From assembly GCA_052148715.1 (NCBI GenBank), contig JBKQHQ010000209.1:1-64000 (forward strand): 64,000 bases of DNA. Reading direction: 5' to 3'. Position numbers and translations under genes: made by a program. Of the stretch, positions 5,952 to 15,475 are shown piece after piece. The stretch comes from JBKQHQ01 sp052148715 (GTDB lineage Bacteria; Pseudomonadota; Alphaproteobacteria; Rhizobiales; Xanthobacteraceae). The notes beneath the pieces were generated by a model, which saw nothing but the letters and a program-made list of their open reading frames with translations, was not told where the DNA came from and ran no database searches. Position 1 is the stretch's first letter. Each line of letters begins with the position of its first letter.

Positions 5952-8714
5952 ATGCAACAAGGATTGGACGCAAGCCCCGCCGGCCAGCGCAGTGCGCTGT
6001 GGATGTCCACGCTCGCCTTCACGGTCTGCTTTGCGGTGTGGACCATCCTTGCGATCATCGGCATCCGCATCAAGCAGGAGCTCGGGCTTACCGAGACGCA
6101 ATTCGGGCTGCTCGTCGGTACGCCGATCCTGACCGGCTCGCTCATTCGGCTGATCCTTGGGATCTGGACCGACCAGTATGGCGGGCGCGTCGTCTATACG
6201 CTGGTCATGCTATCGGCGGCCGCGGCGACTTTCCTGCTCGCCTATGCGCATACCTATCCGCAGATGCTCCTGGCCGCGCTCGGCGTCGGCATCTCAGGCG
6301 GCTCGTTCGCTGTCGGCATCGCCTATGTGTCGCGCTGGTATCCAACCGACAGGCAGGGCATGGCGCTCGGCATCTTCGGCGCCGGCAATGTCGGCGCCGC
6401 CGTCACAGCATTCCTCGCGCCATTCGTGCTGGTCGCCTACGGCTGGCAGACGACCGCGCAGGTCTGGGCCGTCGCCGTCGCCGTCATGGGGATCGTATTC
6501 TGGTTCACGACCAGCGACGACCCGGTCCTGCGCGAGCGGCGCAGACGCGGTGCGAAGCCGCGCAGCACCTGGCTCGAGCTCGAGCCATTGAAGAACATCC
6601 AGGTCTGGCGCTTCGCGCTCTATTATTTCTTCGTGTTCGGCGCATTCGTCGCTTTATCGCTGTGGCTGCCGCAGTACCTCGTCAACGTCTACGGCGTGGA
6701 CATCAAGCTCGCGGGCATGACCGCCGCGATGTTCTCGCTTCCCGCCAGCGTGTTCCACGCTTACGGCGGCCACCTCGCCGACCGATACGGTGCCCGCCGC
6801 GTGATGTATTGGACCTTCCTGGTCGGCGTCGTCTGCACGTTCGTGCTTTCGTATCCGCCCGCCGATTACGTCGTGCGCACCCTGACCGGCCCACGCGCGT
6901 TCCATCTCGAGATGGGCATCGTGCCGTTCACGGTCACGATCTTCGTGCTCGGCTTCTTCATGGCGCTGGGCAAGGCCGCCGTCTACAAGCACATTCCCGT
7001 CTACTACGCGAAGAACGTCGGTGCGGTCGGCGGTCTCGTCGGGATGATCGGCGGATTGGGCGGCTTCGTGCTGCCGATTTCGTTCGGCGTGCTGCTCGAC
7101 CTCACCGGTCTGTGGACGAGCTGCTTCATGCTGCTGTTCGCGCTGGTCACCACCGCGCTCATTTGGATGCACGTGGCGATCCGGCAGATGGAGCGCGGCG
7201 TCGTCGGCGAGACGCTCAAGACGCTGCCCGAGCTGCCGGAGATGCGGGAGATCCACGAGCCGAAGCACATCGGCGCATTGTCGGGTTCAGTTTTGCAGGA
7301 CTGGCGCCCGGAGGACAAGGAATTCTGGCAAACCACGGGCCGCGCGACCGCGCGGCGAAACCTATGGCTTTCGATTCCGGCGCTTCTGCTTTCGTTCGCG
7401 ATCTGGCAGGTGTGGTCCGTCGTGGTGGCAAAACTGCCCTCCGTCGGATTCCAGTTCACCACCGATCAGCTGTTCTGGCTCGCGGCGATTCCCGGAATCT
7501 CCGGTGCGGTGTTGCGCATCTTCTATTCCTTCATGGTTCCGATCTTCGGCGGCCGCCTGTGGACGACCATTGCGACGTGGTCGCTGATGATCCCGGCCGT
7601 CGGCATCGGCTACGCGGTGCAGCAGCCGGCGACACCTTATTTCGTATTCCTGGGGCTCGCGCTGCTGTGCGGACTCGGCGGCGGCAACTTCGCCTCGTCG
7701 ATGGCCAACATCTCCTTCTTCTTCCCGAAGGCCGAGAAGGGCAACGCGCTCGCACTCAACGCCGGCCTCGGCAATCTCGGTGTCAGCGTCGTGCAGTTTT
7801 TGGTGCCGATCGTGATTACCGCCGGCGTGTTCGGTTGGTTTGGCGGCGATCCCGTCGTCGTCAAGGCCGGCACGCAGCAGGCTCCGCTTTGGCTGCAGAA
7901 TGCCGGTTTCATCTGGGTGCCGTTCATCGCGGCGAGCGCTTTCGCCTGCTGGTTCGGCATGAACGACATCGCCTCGACCAAGGCATCCTTCGCCGAGCAG
8001 GCGGTCATCTTCCACCGCAAGCACAATTGGCTGATGTGCTGGCTCTACACCGGAACCTTCGGCTCCTTCATCGGCTACTCGGCCGGCTTCCCGCTGCTCG
8101 CCAGCACCCAATTTCCGGCCGTCAACGCACTCCCGTTCGTTTTCCTTGGCCCGCTGGTCGGCGCCCTGTCGCGCTCGGCCACCGGATGGATCTCTGACAA
8201 ATACGGCGGTGGCCGCGTCACGTTCTGGGTGTTCGTGCTGATGATGGTCGGAGTAGTCGGGGTGCTTTATTTCCTCGGCATCAAGGCCCAGCCGGGCGCG
8301 TTCTGGGGTTTCTTTGCCATGTTCATGGTGCTGTTTTTCGCCACCGGCGTCGGCAATGCGTCGACCTTTCAGATGATCCCCAACATCATGCGCCAGGAGA
8401 TCGATCGTTTGATGCCCAAGGCGGATGCCATGACCCGCATCCGTCAGGCGGAGAAGGAGTCGGCTGCCATCACTGGTTTCACGTCGGCGATCGCAGCGTT
8501 CGGTGCCTTCTTCATTCCAAAGGCCTACGGCACATCGATCGGGCTTACGGGTGGCGTGCAAGCCGCTTTGCTGGCTTTTCTAATCTTCTATGCAAGCTGT
8601 GTGCTGATCACCTGGATCTACTACACGCGCCCCGGCGGCCTGCTCCACGACGTGGAGCGGCACCCGCCGACCGCTCCCCCGTCGCTCGCTCCCGCATCAT
8701 CCCCTGCCGAGTGA
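5952..8714 (+). CDS. narK: fused NarK1-NarK2 nitrate/nitrite transporter
   Basis: At 920 residues this is twice the length of a single MFS nitrate carrier. The first unit (about residues 1-430) and the second (about 465-900) each have 12 predicted membrane helices. Each half has a glycine-rich nitrate-porter segment, for example GGSFAVGIAYVSRWYP in the first and GGGNFASSMANISFFFPK in the second. In Paracoccus and relatives such fusions join a NarK1-type nitrate/proton symporter to a NarK2-type nitrate/nitrite antiporter, supplying nitrate to the cytoplasmic active site of NarG and removing nitrite. It begins the nar operon, 13 bases before narG, downstream of the FNR-type box. Confidence 0.94.
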   Translation: MQQGLDASPAGQRSALWMSTLAFTVCFAVWTILAIIGIRIKQELGLTETQFGLLVGTPILTGSLIRLILGIWTDQYGGRVVYTLVMLSAAAATFLLAYAHTYPQMLLAALGVGISGGSFAVGIAYVSRWYPTDRQGMALGIFGAGNVGAAVTAFLAPFVLVAYGWQTTAQVWAVAVAVMGIVFWFTTSDDPVLRERRRRGAKPRSTWLELEPLKNIQVWRFALYYFFVFGAFVALSLWLPQYLVNVYGVDIKLAGMTAAMFSLPASVFHAYGGHLADRYGARRVMYWTFLVGVVCTFVLSYPPADYVVRTLTGPRAFHLEMGIVPFTVTIFVLGFFMALGKAAVYKHIPVYYAKNVGAVGGLVGMIGGLGGFVLPISFGVLLDLTGLWTSCFMLLFALVTTALIWMHVAIRQMERGVVGETLKTLPELPEMREIHEPKHIGALSGSVLQDWRPEDKEFWQTTGRATARRNLWLSIPALLLSFAIWQVWSVVVAKLPSVGFQFTTDQLFWLAAIPGISGAVLRIFYSFMVPIFGGRLWTTIATWSLMIPAVGIGYAVQQPATPYFVFLGLALLCGLGGGNFASSMANISFFFPKAEKGNALALNAGLGNLGVSVVQFLVPIVITAGVFGWFGGDPVVVKAGTQQAPLWLQNAGFIWVPFIAASAFACWFGMNDIASTKASFAEQAVIFHRKHNWLMCWLYTGTFGSFIGYSAGFPLLASTQFPAVNALPFVFLGPLVGALSRSATGWISDKYGGGRVTFWVFVLMMVGVVGVLYFLGIKAQPGAFWGFFAMFMVLFFATGVGNASTFQMIPNIMRQEIDRLMPKADAMTRIRQAEKESAAITGFTSAIAAFGAFFIPKAYGTSIGLTGGVQAALLAFLIFYASCVLITWIYYTRPGGLLHDVERHPPTAPPSLAPASSPAE

Positions 8715-8727
8715 GGGCAAGAAAACA

Positions 8728-11700
8728 ATGAGCCACCTCCTCGATCGCCTCACGTTCTTCAATCGTACCGTCGATGATTTTTCCGACGGTCACGGTATCA
8801 CCACCAGCGAGGACCGGCGCTGGGAGGATGGCTATCGCAAGCGCTGGCAGCACGACAAGATCGTGCGCTCGACGCACGGGGTGAATTGCACCGGCTCGTG
8901 CTCGTGGAAGATCTACGTCAAGGGCGGGATCGTCACCTGGGAGACGCAGCAGACCGACTACCCGCGCACGCGGCCGGACCTGCCCAACCATGAACCGCGC
9001 GGCTGCTCGCGCGGCGCAAGCTATTCCTGGTACCTGTATTCCGGCAACCGCGTGAAATATCCGCTGGTGCGTTCGCGGCTCGTCAAATTGTGGCGCGAGG
9101 CGCGCGCACGCTTGACGCCGGTCGCGGCGTGGAAATCCATCGTGGAAGACCCGGCGAAGCGTGCTTCCTATGTGCAGAAGCGCGGCCTCGGCGGCTTCAT
9201 CCGCTCGACCTGGGACGAGGTCAACGAAATCATCGCGGCCGCCAACGCCTACACCGCAAAGACCTATGGGCCCGATCGGGTGTTCGGCTTTTCGCCGATC
9301 CCGGCGATGTCGATGGTGAGCTACGCAGCTGGTTCACGCTACTTGTCGCTGCTCGGCGGCGTGTGCATGTCGTTTTATGACTGGTATTGCGACCTGCCGC
9401 CGGCCTCCCCGCAGACCTGGGGAGAGCAGACCGACGTGCCGGAATCGGCCGATTGGTATAATTCGGGATTCCTGATCCTGTGGGGCTCGAACGTCCCGCA
9501 GACCCGCACGCCCGATGCCCATTTCTATACCGAAGCTCGTTACAAAGGCGCTAAGAGCGTCGTGATTTCTCCGGATTACTCGGAAGCCTCGAAGTTCGCC
9601 GATCTCTGGATGTCGCCGAAGCAGGGCACTGATGCCGCGCTCGGCATGGCCATGGGCCATGTCATCCTGCGCGAGTTTCACATCGACCGCCAGGCGACCT
9701 ATTTCCGCGACTACGTGCGTCAATACACCGACATGCCGATGCTGGTACGCCTGGTGAAGCAAGGCGAGCGCTACGTGCCGGAGCGATTCCTGCGCGCGTC
9801 CGATTTCACGCAAAGCATCGGCGAAGCCAATAATCCTGAGTGGAAGACAGTTGCCTTCGACGAGACGACGAATGCGATCGTCGTGCCGCAGGGTTCGGTC
9901 GGATTCCGATGGGGCGAGAAGGGCAAGTGGAACCTGGAGGAAAGGGCTTCGAGCGGACAAGCCACGAAGCTCCGCCTGTCACTGGCCGATGTCAAAGACG
10001 ACGTTGCGGCGGTCGGCTTTCCTTATTTCGGCAACCGCGAGCACGACCATTTCCTCGGGACGGATCATCCCGACGTGCTCGTGCGCAACGTGCCGGTGAA
10101 AAGGTTGCAGCTCATCGAAGGTGACGCGTTGGTTGCTTCGGTCTTCGATCTTTTCGTCGCCAATTACGGCATCGACCGTGGGTTCGGCGGCGCGCACCTC
10201 GGCAAGAGCTACGACGATCTCGAGCCCTACACGCCGGCATGGGCGGAAGCGATCACCGGCGTGCCGAGGAATCAGATCATCACGGTGGCTCGCGAGTTCG
10301 CGCGCAACGCCGAGAAAACGAAGGGGCGCTCGATGGTGATCGTCGGCGCCGGCCTGAACCACTGGTACCATATGGACATGAACTACCGCGGCATCATCAA
10401 CATGCTGGTGATCTGCGGCTGCGTCGGACAGTCGGGCGGTGGCTGGTCGCACTATGTGGGCCAAGAAAAGCTACGGCCGCAATCAGGCTGGTTGCCGCTC
10501 GCGTTCGGCCTGGACTGGAGCCGGCCGCCGCGGCAGATCAACTCGACCTCCGCGTTTTACGCCCACACGGATCAATGGCGCTACGAGACGCTCGACGTAT
10601 CCGAAATTCTTTCGCCCACGGCGCCGGCAGGACCGTGGGACGGCGCGCTGATCGATTACAATGTGCGCGCCGAGCGCATGGGCTGGCTGCCGTCCGCGCC
10701 GCAGCTTGAGGCCAATCCCCTCGAAGTCTCCAAGCAAGCCGCCGCATCGGGCCTGGAGGCGAAGGACTATGTCGCGAGCGCCTTGAAATCCGGCAAGCTC
10801 AAGCTCGCCTGCGATGACCCCGACAATCCGAAAAATTGGCCGCGCAATCTGTTCGTCTGGCGCTCCAACCTGCTGGGTTCTTCCGGTAAAGGCCACGAAT
10901 ACTTCCTCAAGCATCTGCTCGGCACCAGCCACGGCGTGATGGGCAAGGACCTGGGCGAGCACGGCAGGAAGAAGCCGCGCGAGGTCGCGTGGCACGCGGA
11001 GGCGCCGGAAGGGAAGCTCGACCTTCTCGTCACGCTCGATTTCCGCATGTCGACGACATGCATGTACTCGGACATCGTGCTGCCGACGGCAACCTGGTAC
11101 GAGAAGAACGATCTCAACACCTCCGACATGCATCCCTTCATCCACCCGCTGACGGCGGCGGTCGATCCAGTTTGGGGGGCGCGCAACGACTGGGAGATCT
11201 ACCGCGGCATCGCCAAGGCTTTTTCCGAAGTCGCGCCCGAGGTGCTCGGCGTCGAGAAGGACCTGGTGCTCACCCCGATCCTGCACGATACGGCCGGGGA
11301 GATCGCGCAGCCATTCGACGTCAAAGATTGGAAGAAGGGCGAGATTGATCCGATTCCCGGCAAGACCATGCCGATGGTTACTGTCGTCGAACGAGACTAC
11401 CCCAACCTGTTCAAGCGATTCTCGTCGCTGGGACCGTTGATGGCCAAGCTCGGCAACGGCGGCAAGGGTATGAGCTGGAATACCGAGCACGAGGTCGAGT
11501 TCCTCAAGAATCTCAATGGAAAGGTCGAGGAAGAGGGTCCGACCAAAGGCCTTGCACGGATCGATACCGACATCGATGCCTGCGAAGTCATCTTGAGCCT
11601 GGCGCCGGAGACCAACGGGGAGGTCGCGGTCAAGGCGTGGGCATCGCTGGGCGGGTTCACCGGGCGCGAGCATACTCACCTGGCGGTCCCGAAGGAGGAT

Positions 11701-12483
11701 GAGAAGATCCGCTTCCGCGACGTTGTTGCTCAGCCGCGCAAGATCATCTCCTCGCCGATCTGGTCGGGTTTGGAATCGGAGAAGGTCTGCTACAACGCCG
11801 GGTACACGAACGTGCACGAATTGATCCCCTGGCGCACGCTTACCGGCCGCCAGCAGCTCTATCAGGATCACTTGTGGATGCGGGCGTTCGGCGAAGGTTT
11901 TTGCGTCTATCGCCCGCCCATCGACACCAAGTCGGTGAAGCCGGTAATCGCGCGCAAGCCGAACGGCAACAAGCCGGTCGTGCTCAACTTCATCACCCCG
12001 CATCAGAAATGGGGCATCCACTCGACCTACACCGACAATCTTCTGATGCTCACGCTGTCGCGTGGCGGCCCGATCGTGTGGATCAGCGAGACGGATGGCA
12101 AACAGGCTGGTATCGTCGACAACGATTGGATCGAGGCGTTCAACTCGAACGGCGCGTTGGTGGCGCGGGCCGTGGTCTCCCAGCGTGTCAAACCGGGCAT
12201 GTGCCTGATGTATCACGCGCAGGAGAAGATCGTGAACGTGCCGGGCTCCGAGCAGACCGGGCAGCGTGGCGGCATCCATAACTCGGTGACACGCGCGGTG
12301 CTCAAGCCGACCCACATGATCGGCGGCTACGCCCAGCAATCCTACGGCTTCAACTACTACGGCACGGTCGGGTCCAACCGCGACGAGTTCGTCATCGTCC
12401 GCAAGATGGCGAAAGTCGACTGGCTCGACCGTCCCGCAGTCGATCAACCGACGACGCCCCTCCGACTGGAGGCCGCAGAATGA
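8728..12483 (+). CDS. narG: respiratory nitrate reductase alpha subunit, molybdopterin-binding
   Basis: A full-length 1251-residue catalytic subunit of the membrane-bound nitrate reductase, which reduces nitrate to nitrite on the cytoplasmic side using quinol electrons. The N terminus has the cluster FS0 ligands His50-x3-Cys54-x3-Cys58-x34-Cys93, with a histidine in first position as in known NarG. The molybdo-bis-MGD domain includes the highly conserved stretch WGSNVPQTRTPDAHFYTEA, and the C-terminal dinucleotide-binding part contains SYGFNYYGTVGSNRDEF. There is no Tat signal, which fits a NarG type rather than a periplasmic NapA. It overlaps narH by four bases (ATGA). Confidence 0.97.
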   Translation: MSHLLDRLTFFNRTVDDFSDGHGITTSEDRRWEDGYRKRWQHDKIVRSTHGVNCTGSCSWKIYVKGGIVTWETQQTDYPRTRPDLPNHEPRGCSRGASYSWYLYSGNRVKYPLVRSRLVKLWREARARLTPVAAWKSIVEDPAKRASYVQKRGLGGFIRSTWDEVNEIIAAANAYTAKTYGPDRVFGFSPIPAMSMVSYAAGSRYLSLLGGVCMSFYDWYCDLPPASPQTWGEQTDVPESADWYNSGFLILWGSNVPQTRTPDAHFYTEARYKGAKSVVISPDYSEASKFADLWMSPKQGTDAALGMAMGHVILREFHIDRQATYFRDYVRQYTDMPMLVRLVKQGERYVPERFLRASDFTQSIGEANNPEWKTVAFDETTNAIVVPQGSVGFRWGEKGKWNLEERASSGQATKLRLSLADVKDDVAAVGFPYFGNREHDHFLGTDHPDVLVRNVPVKRLQLIEGDALVASVFDLFVANYGIDRGFGGAHLGKSYDDLEPYTPAWAEAITGVPRNQIITVAREFARNAEKTKGRSMVIVGAGLNHWYHMDMNYRGIINMLVICGCVGQSGGGWSHYVGQEKLRPQSGWLPLAFGLDWSRPPRQINSTSAFYAHTDQWRYETLDVSEILSPTAPAGPWDGALIDYNVRAERMGWLPSAPQLEANPLEVSKQAAASGLEAKDYVASALKSGKLKLACDDPDNPKNWPRNLFVWRSNLLGSSGKGHEYFLKHLLGTSHGVMGKDLGEHGRKKPREVAWHAEAPEGKLDLLVTLDFRMSTTCMYSDIVLPTATWYEKNDLNTSDMHPFIHPLTAAVDPVWGARNDWEIYRGIAKAFSEVAPEVLGVEKDLVLTPILHDTAGEIAQPFDVKDWKKGEIDPIPGKTMPMVTVVERDYPNLFKRFSSLGPLMAKLGNGGKGMSWNTEHEVEFLKNLNGKVEEEGPTKGLARIDTDIDACEVILSLAPETNGEVAVKAWASLGGFTGREHTHLAVPKEDEKIRFRDVVAQPRKIISSPIWSGLESEKVCYNAGYTNVHELIPWRTLTGRQQLYQDHLWMRAFGEGFCVYRPPIDTKSVKPVIARKPNGNKPVVLNFITPHQKWGIHSTYTDNLLMLTLSRGGPIVWISETDGKQAGIVDNDWIEAFNSNGALVARAVVSQRVKPGMCLMYHAQEKIVNVPGSEQTGQRGGIHNSVTRAVLKPTHMIGGYAQQSYGFNYYGTVGSNRDEFVIVRKMAKVDWLDRPAVDQPTTPLRLEAAE

Positions 12484-14000
12484 AAATCCGCGCGCAAATT
12501 GCGATGGTGCTCAATCTCGATAAATGCATCGGGTGCCATACCTGCTCCGTCACCTGCAAGAACGTATGGACCAACCGCGAAGGCATGGAATACGCCTGGT
12601 TCAACAACGTCGAGACCAAACCGGGTATCGGCTACCCGAAGGACTGGGAAAATCAGGATCGCTGGAACGGCGGTTGGCGGCGCAAGCGGAACGGCAAGAT
12701 CGAGCCGAAGATCGGCAGCAAGTGGCGGGTGCTGGCGAAAATCTTTGCCAATCCCGACCTGCCGGAGATCGACGACTACTACGAGCCGTTCACCTTCGAT
12801 TACGAGCATTTGCAGAAGGCGCCCGAGATGCAGGCCATGCCGACGGCACGGCCGCGTTCGCTCATCACCGGCGAGCGCATGGAGAAGATCGAGTGGGGCC
12901 CGAACTGGGAGGAAATCCTCGGCGGCGAGTTCGCCAAACGCTCCCAGGACTACAACTTCGAAGGCATACAGAAGGATATCTACGGCCAGTTCGAAAATAC
13001 CTTCATGATGTATCTGCCGCGTCTGTGCGAGCACTGCCTCAATCCGGCCTGCGTCGCGGCCTGCCCCTCCGGCGCGATCTACAAGCGCGAGGAGGACGGC
13101 ATCGTCCTGATCGACCAGGACAAGTGCCGGGGCTGGCGCATGTGCGTGTCGGGCTGCCCCTACAAGAAGATCTATTACAACTGGTCGAGCGGCAAATCGG
13201 AGAAGTGCATCTTCTGCTTCCCGCGCATCGAAGCCGGGCAGCCGACCGTTTGCTCGGAAACTTGCGTCGGCCGCATCCGCTACCTCGGCGTGGTGCTCTA
13301 TGACGCCGACCGCATCGAGGAAGCGGCCAGCATGCCGAACGAGCAGGACTTGTATGAGGCGCAGCTGAAGATTTTCCTCGACCCGAACGATCCCGCCGTG
13401 ATCGAGCAGGCGCGCGCCGACGGCGTCGCCGAGAATTGGCTGGAAGGGGCGCGGCGCTCGCCGATCTGGAAAATGGCGATGGAATGGAAGGTCGCCTTCC
13501 CGCTGCATCCCGAGTATCGCACGCTGCCGATGGTCTGGTACGTGCCGCCGCTGTCGCCGATTCAATCGGCCGCCGAAGCCGGCAAGATCGGCCTCGATGG
13601 CGAGATGCCGGACGTGCGCAGTCTGCGCATCCCGCTCAGATACCTCGCCAACCTGCTCACCGCCGGCAAGGAAGAACCGGTCGCCTTGGGGCTCGAGCGC
13701 ATGCTCGCCATGCGCGCCTATATGCGGGCAAAGACCGTCGATGGCGTCATCGACGAGAACATCGCAACGCGCGTCGGCCTCACCGGCTCCGCGATCGAGC
13801 AGATGTACCACGTCATGGCCATCGCCAACTACGAAGACCGCTTCGTCATACCGACCGCGCATCGCGAAGTCGACGAGGACGCCTACGACCTGCGCGGCTC
13901 CTGCGGCTTTTCGTTCGGCAATGGCTGTTCGGGCGGAACATCGGAGCCGAATTTGTTCGGCACGCCGAAACGCGCCAAGACGCCGATGGAGGTCGTGTAA
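12480..14000 (+). CDS. narH: respiratory nitrate reductase beta subunit, iron-sulfur protein
   Basis: A 506-residue ferredoxin-like electron-transfer subunit that links the NarI haems to NarG. Four cysteine groups are visible: Cys16-x2-Cys19-x2-Cys22-x3-Cys26 at the N terminus; CEHCLNPACVAACP; CRGWRMCVSGCP, in which tryptophan replaces a cysteine as in the [3Fe-4S] centre; and CIFCFPRIEAG with CSETCVG. This matches three [4Fe-4S] clusters and one [3Fe-4S] cluster of NarH. The start overlaps the narG stop, indicating translational coupling, and the stop overlaps the narJ start by one base. Confidence 0.97.
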   Translation: MKIRAQIAMVLNLDKCIGCHTCSVTCKNVWTNREGMEYAWFNNVETKPGIGYPKDWENQDRWNGGWRRKRNGKIEPKIGSKWRVLAKIFANPDLPEIDDYYEPFTFDYEHLQKAPEMQAMPTARPRSLITGERMEKIEWGPNWEEILGGEFAKRSQDYNFEGIQKDIYGQFENTFMMYLPRLCEHCLNPACVAACPSGAIYKREEDGIVLIDQDKCRGWRMCVSGCPYKKIYYNWSSGKSEKCIFCFPRIEAGQPTVCSETCVGRIRYLGVVLYDADRIEEAASMPNEQDLYEAQLKIFLDPNDPAVIEQARADGVAENWLEGARRSPIWKMAMEWKVAFPLHPEYRTLPMVWYVPPLSPIQSAAEAGKIGLDGEMPDVRSLRIPLRYLANLLTAGKEEPVALGLERMLAMRAYMRAKTVDGVIDENIATRVGLTGSAIEQMYHVMAIANYEDRFVIPTAHREVDEDAYDLRGSCGFSFGNGCSGGTSEPNLFGTPKRAKTPMEVV

Positions 14001-14686
14001 TGGCCAAGACCTTTAAAGCGCTGTCGGCGTTGCTGACCTATCCGACATCCGAGCTGCAACAGGCCGCGGCCGAGCTTCGCCACGCAATCGACGGCGAAGC
14101 GCTGGTGCCCAGGGCAATGCGGCGCCCGCTTGGCCAATTGATCGAGGACATCGCAACCGGCGATCTCGTCGATTTGCAGGAGCGCTATGTGCTGCTGTTC
14201 GATCGCACGCGTTCACTCTCGCTGCATCTGTTCGAGCACGTCCACGTCGAGAGTCGCGACCGCGGCCAAGCGATGATCGACCTGAAATCGCAATACGAGA
14301 ACCACGGCCTGTTCATCGGCGCCTCCGAGCTTCCGGATTTCTTGCCGCTGTTTCTGGAATACTTGTCGACGCTGCCCGCGGCCGAAGCGTGCGCGACGCT
14401 GGCGCAGCCAGCGCATATCCTGGCCGCCCTCGCCGAGCGGCTGCGCAAGCGCCAATCCCCTTATGCGGCGGCGCTCCGCGCCCTGGTGGCGCTTGCCGGC
14501 GTGAAGCCCAAGCAAGAGGAGCTCGCCGGTCTCCTCGCCGAGCCCGACCCCGAACCGACCGATCTCGCCGCGCTCGATGCGGCGTGGGAAGACGAACCGG
14601 TCACCTTCGGCCCGGGCGCGTCGGGCTGCAAGGACGAGCTCATGGCCCGCATGCGCGCCGCGCGCCGGCCCGCCCCGCAGGTTTGA
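14000..14686 (+). CDS. narJ: nitrate reductase molybdenum cofactor assembly chaperone
   Basis: A 228-residue member of the NarJ/TorD helical chaperone family. NarJ binds the NarG N terminus and holds the apoenzyme until cofactor and iron-sulfur insertion are complete; it is not in the final complex. The start is the ATG in TAATG, where the narH stop and the narJ start share one base. Visible family segments are LSALLTYPTSELQ at the N terminus, then RSLSLHLFEHVHVESRDRGQ around residues 72-91 and SELPDFLPLFLEYLS. The alanine-rich C terminus is variable in this family. Confidence 0.95.
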   Translation: MAKTFKALSALLTYPTSELQQAAAELRHAIDGEALVPRAMRRPLGQLIEDIATGDLVDLQERYVLLFDRTRSLSLHLFEHVHVESRDRGQAMIDLKSQYENHGLFIGASELPDFLPLFLEYLSTLPAAEACATLAQPAHILAALAERLRKRQSPYAAALRALVALAGVKPKQEELAGLLAEPDPEPTDLAALDAAWEDEPVTFGPGASGCKDELMARMRAARRPAPQV

Positions 14687-14696
14687 GGAGAAGGCC

Positions 14697-15470
14697 ATGC
14701 GCGAAGCGTTCAATCATATCATGTTCGGCTGGTACCCTTACCTCTGCCTCACGGTCTTTCTGGTCGGCAGCTGGCTGCGCTTCGATCGCGAGCAATACAG
14801 CTGGCGCAGCGGATCGAGCCAGTTGCTGCGCCGCCGGCAGCTGATGTGGGGTTCCAACCTCTTCCATATCGGCATTCTCGCGATCTTCCTCGGCCACTTC
14901 GGCGGGTTGCTGACACCGATCTGGGTGTTCGAGCTGATCGGCATCTCGCATGGGTTCAAGCAGATGATCGCGATCGTCCTCGGCGGAACGGCCGGCTTGA
15001 TGTGCTTCGCCGGCATTACGCTCTTGGTCCATCGCCGGCTCTTCGACAGCCGTATCCGCGCGACGTCGTCGTTAGGCGACATCACGATACTGCTTCTGCT
15101 GTACGCGCAGTTGATCCTCGGCCTTGCCACGATCCCCGTGTCGCTCGGGCATCTCGACGGCCATGAGATGGTCAAGTTCATGAACTGGGCGCAGGGCATC
15201 CTTACGCTGCAGCCCGGGGTTTCCGCTCTGGTCGCGGACGTGCATCCCATATTCAGGGCGCACCTCGTGCTCGGCATGACGATCTTCCTCCTGTTTCCGT
15301 TCACACGGCTGGTGCACGTGTGGAGCGCACCCATCTGGTATCTCGGACGTCGCGGCTATCAGGTGGTGCGAACGAAGCATGCAGCGCCGCGCCCGCAAGT
15401 TTCGTTTCGGCCGGAGCCGGGGCCGCGCACGCTCCCCGCCCGGCGTCCCCTTCCGGCGCCGGCGGAGTGA
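14697..15470 (+). CDS. narI: respiratory nitrate reductase gamma subunit, cytochrome b
   Basis: A 257-residue integral membrane protein with five predicted helices. It carries two b haems, oxidises quinol at the periplasmic side and anchors NarGH. Histidines in membrane segments (HIGILAIFLGHFGGLL near residue 60, and those in the last two helices, including the VLGMTIFLLFPFTRLVHVWS region) fit the haem ligands. The start chosen is the ATG at 14697, preceded by GAGGAGAAGG and 10 bases after narJ. The C-terminal tail is basic and proline-rich, somewhat longer than in enteric NarI. Confidence 0.95.
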   Translation: MREAFNHIMFGWYPYLCLTVFLVGSWLRFDREQYSWRSGSSQLLRRRQLMWGSNLFHIGILAIFLGHFGGLLTPIWVFELIGISHGFKQMIAIVLGGTAGLMCFAGITLLVHRRLFDSRIRATSSLGDITILLLLYAQLILGLATIPVSLGHLDGHEMVKFMNWAQGILTLQPGVSALVADVHPIFRAHLVLGMTIFLLFPFTRLVHVWSAPIWYLGRRGYQVVRTKHAAPRPQVSFRPEPGPRTLPARRPLPAPAE

Positions 15471-15475
15471 TCGCG

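Noticed and set aside
5876..8197. 773-codon plus-strand frame overlapping narK
   Set aside because: The translation is arginine-rich and motif-free and out of frame with the clear double MFS carrier. It is a shadow of that gene.
10483..12447. 654-codon open frame on the minus strand inside narG
   Set aside because: It is the antisense shadow of a high-GC gene with strong codon bias. It has no ribosome site and shows no protein motifs, while the plus strand encodes a complete NarG.
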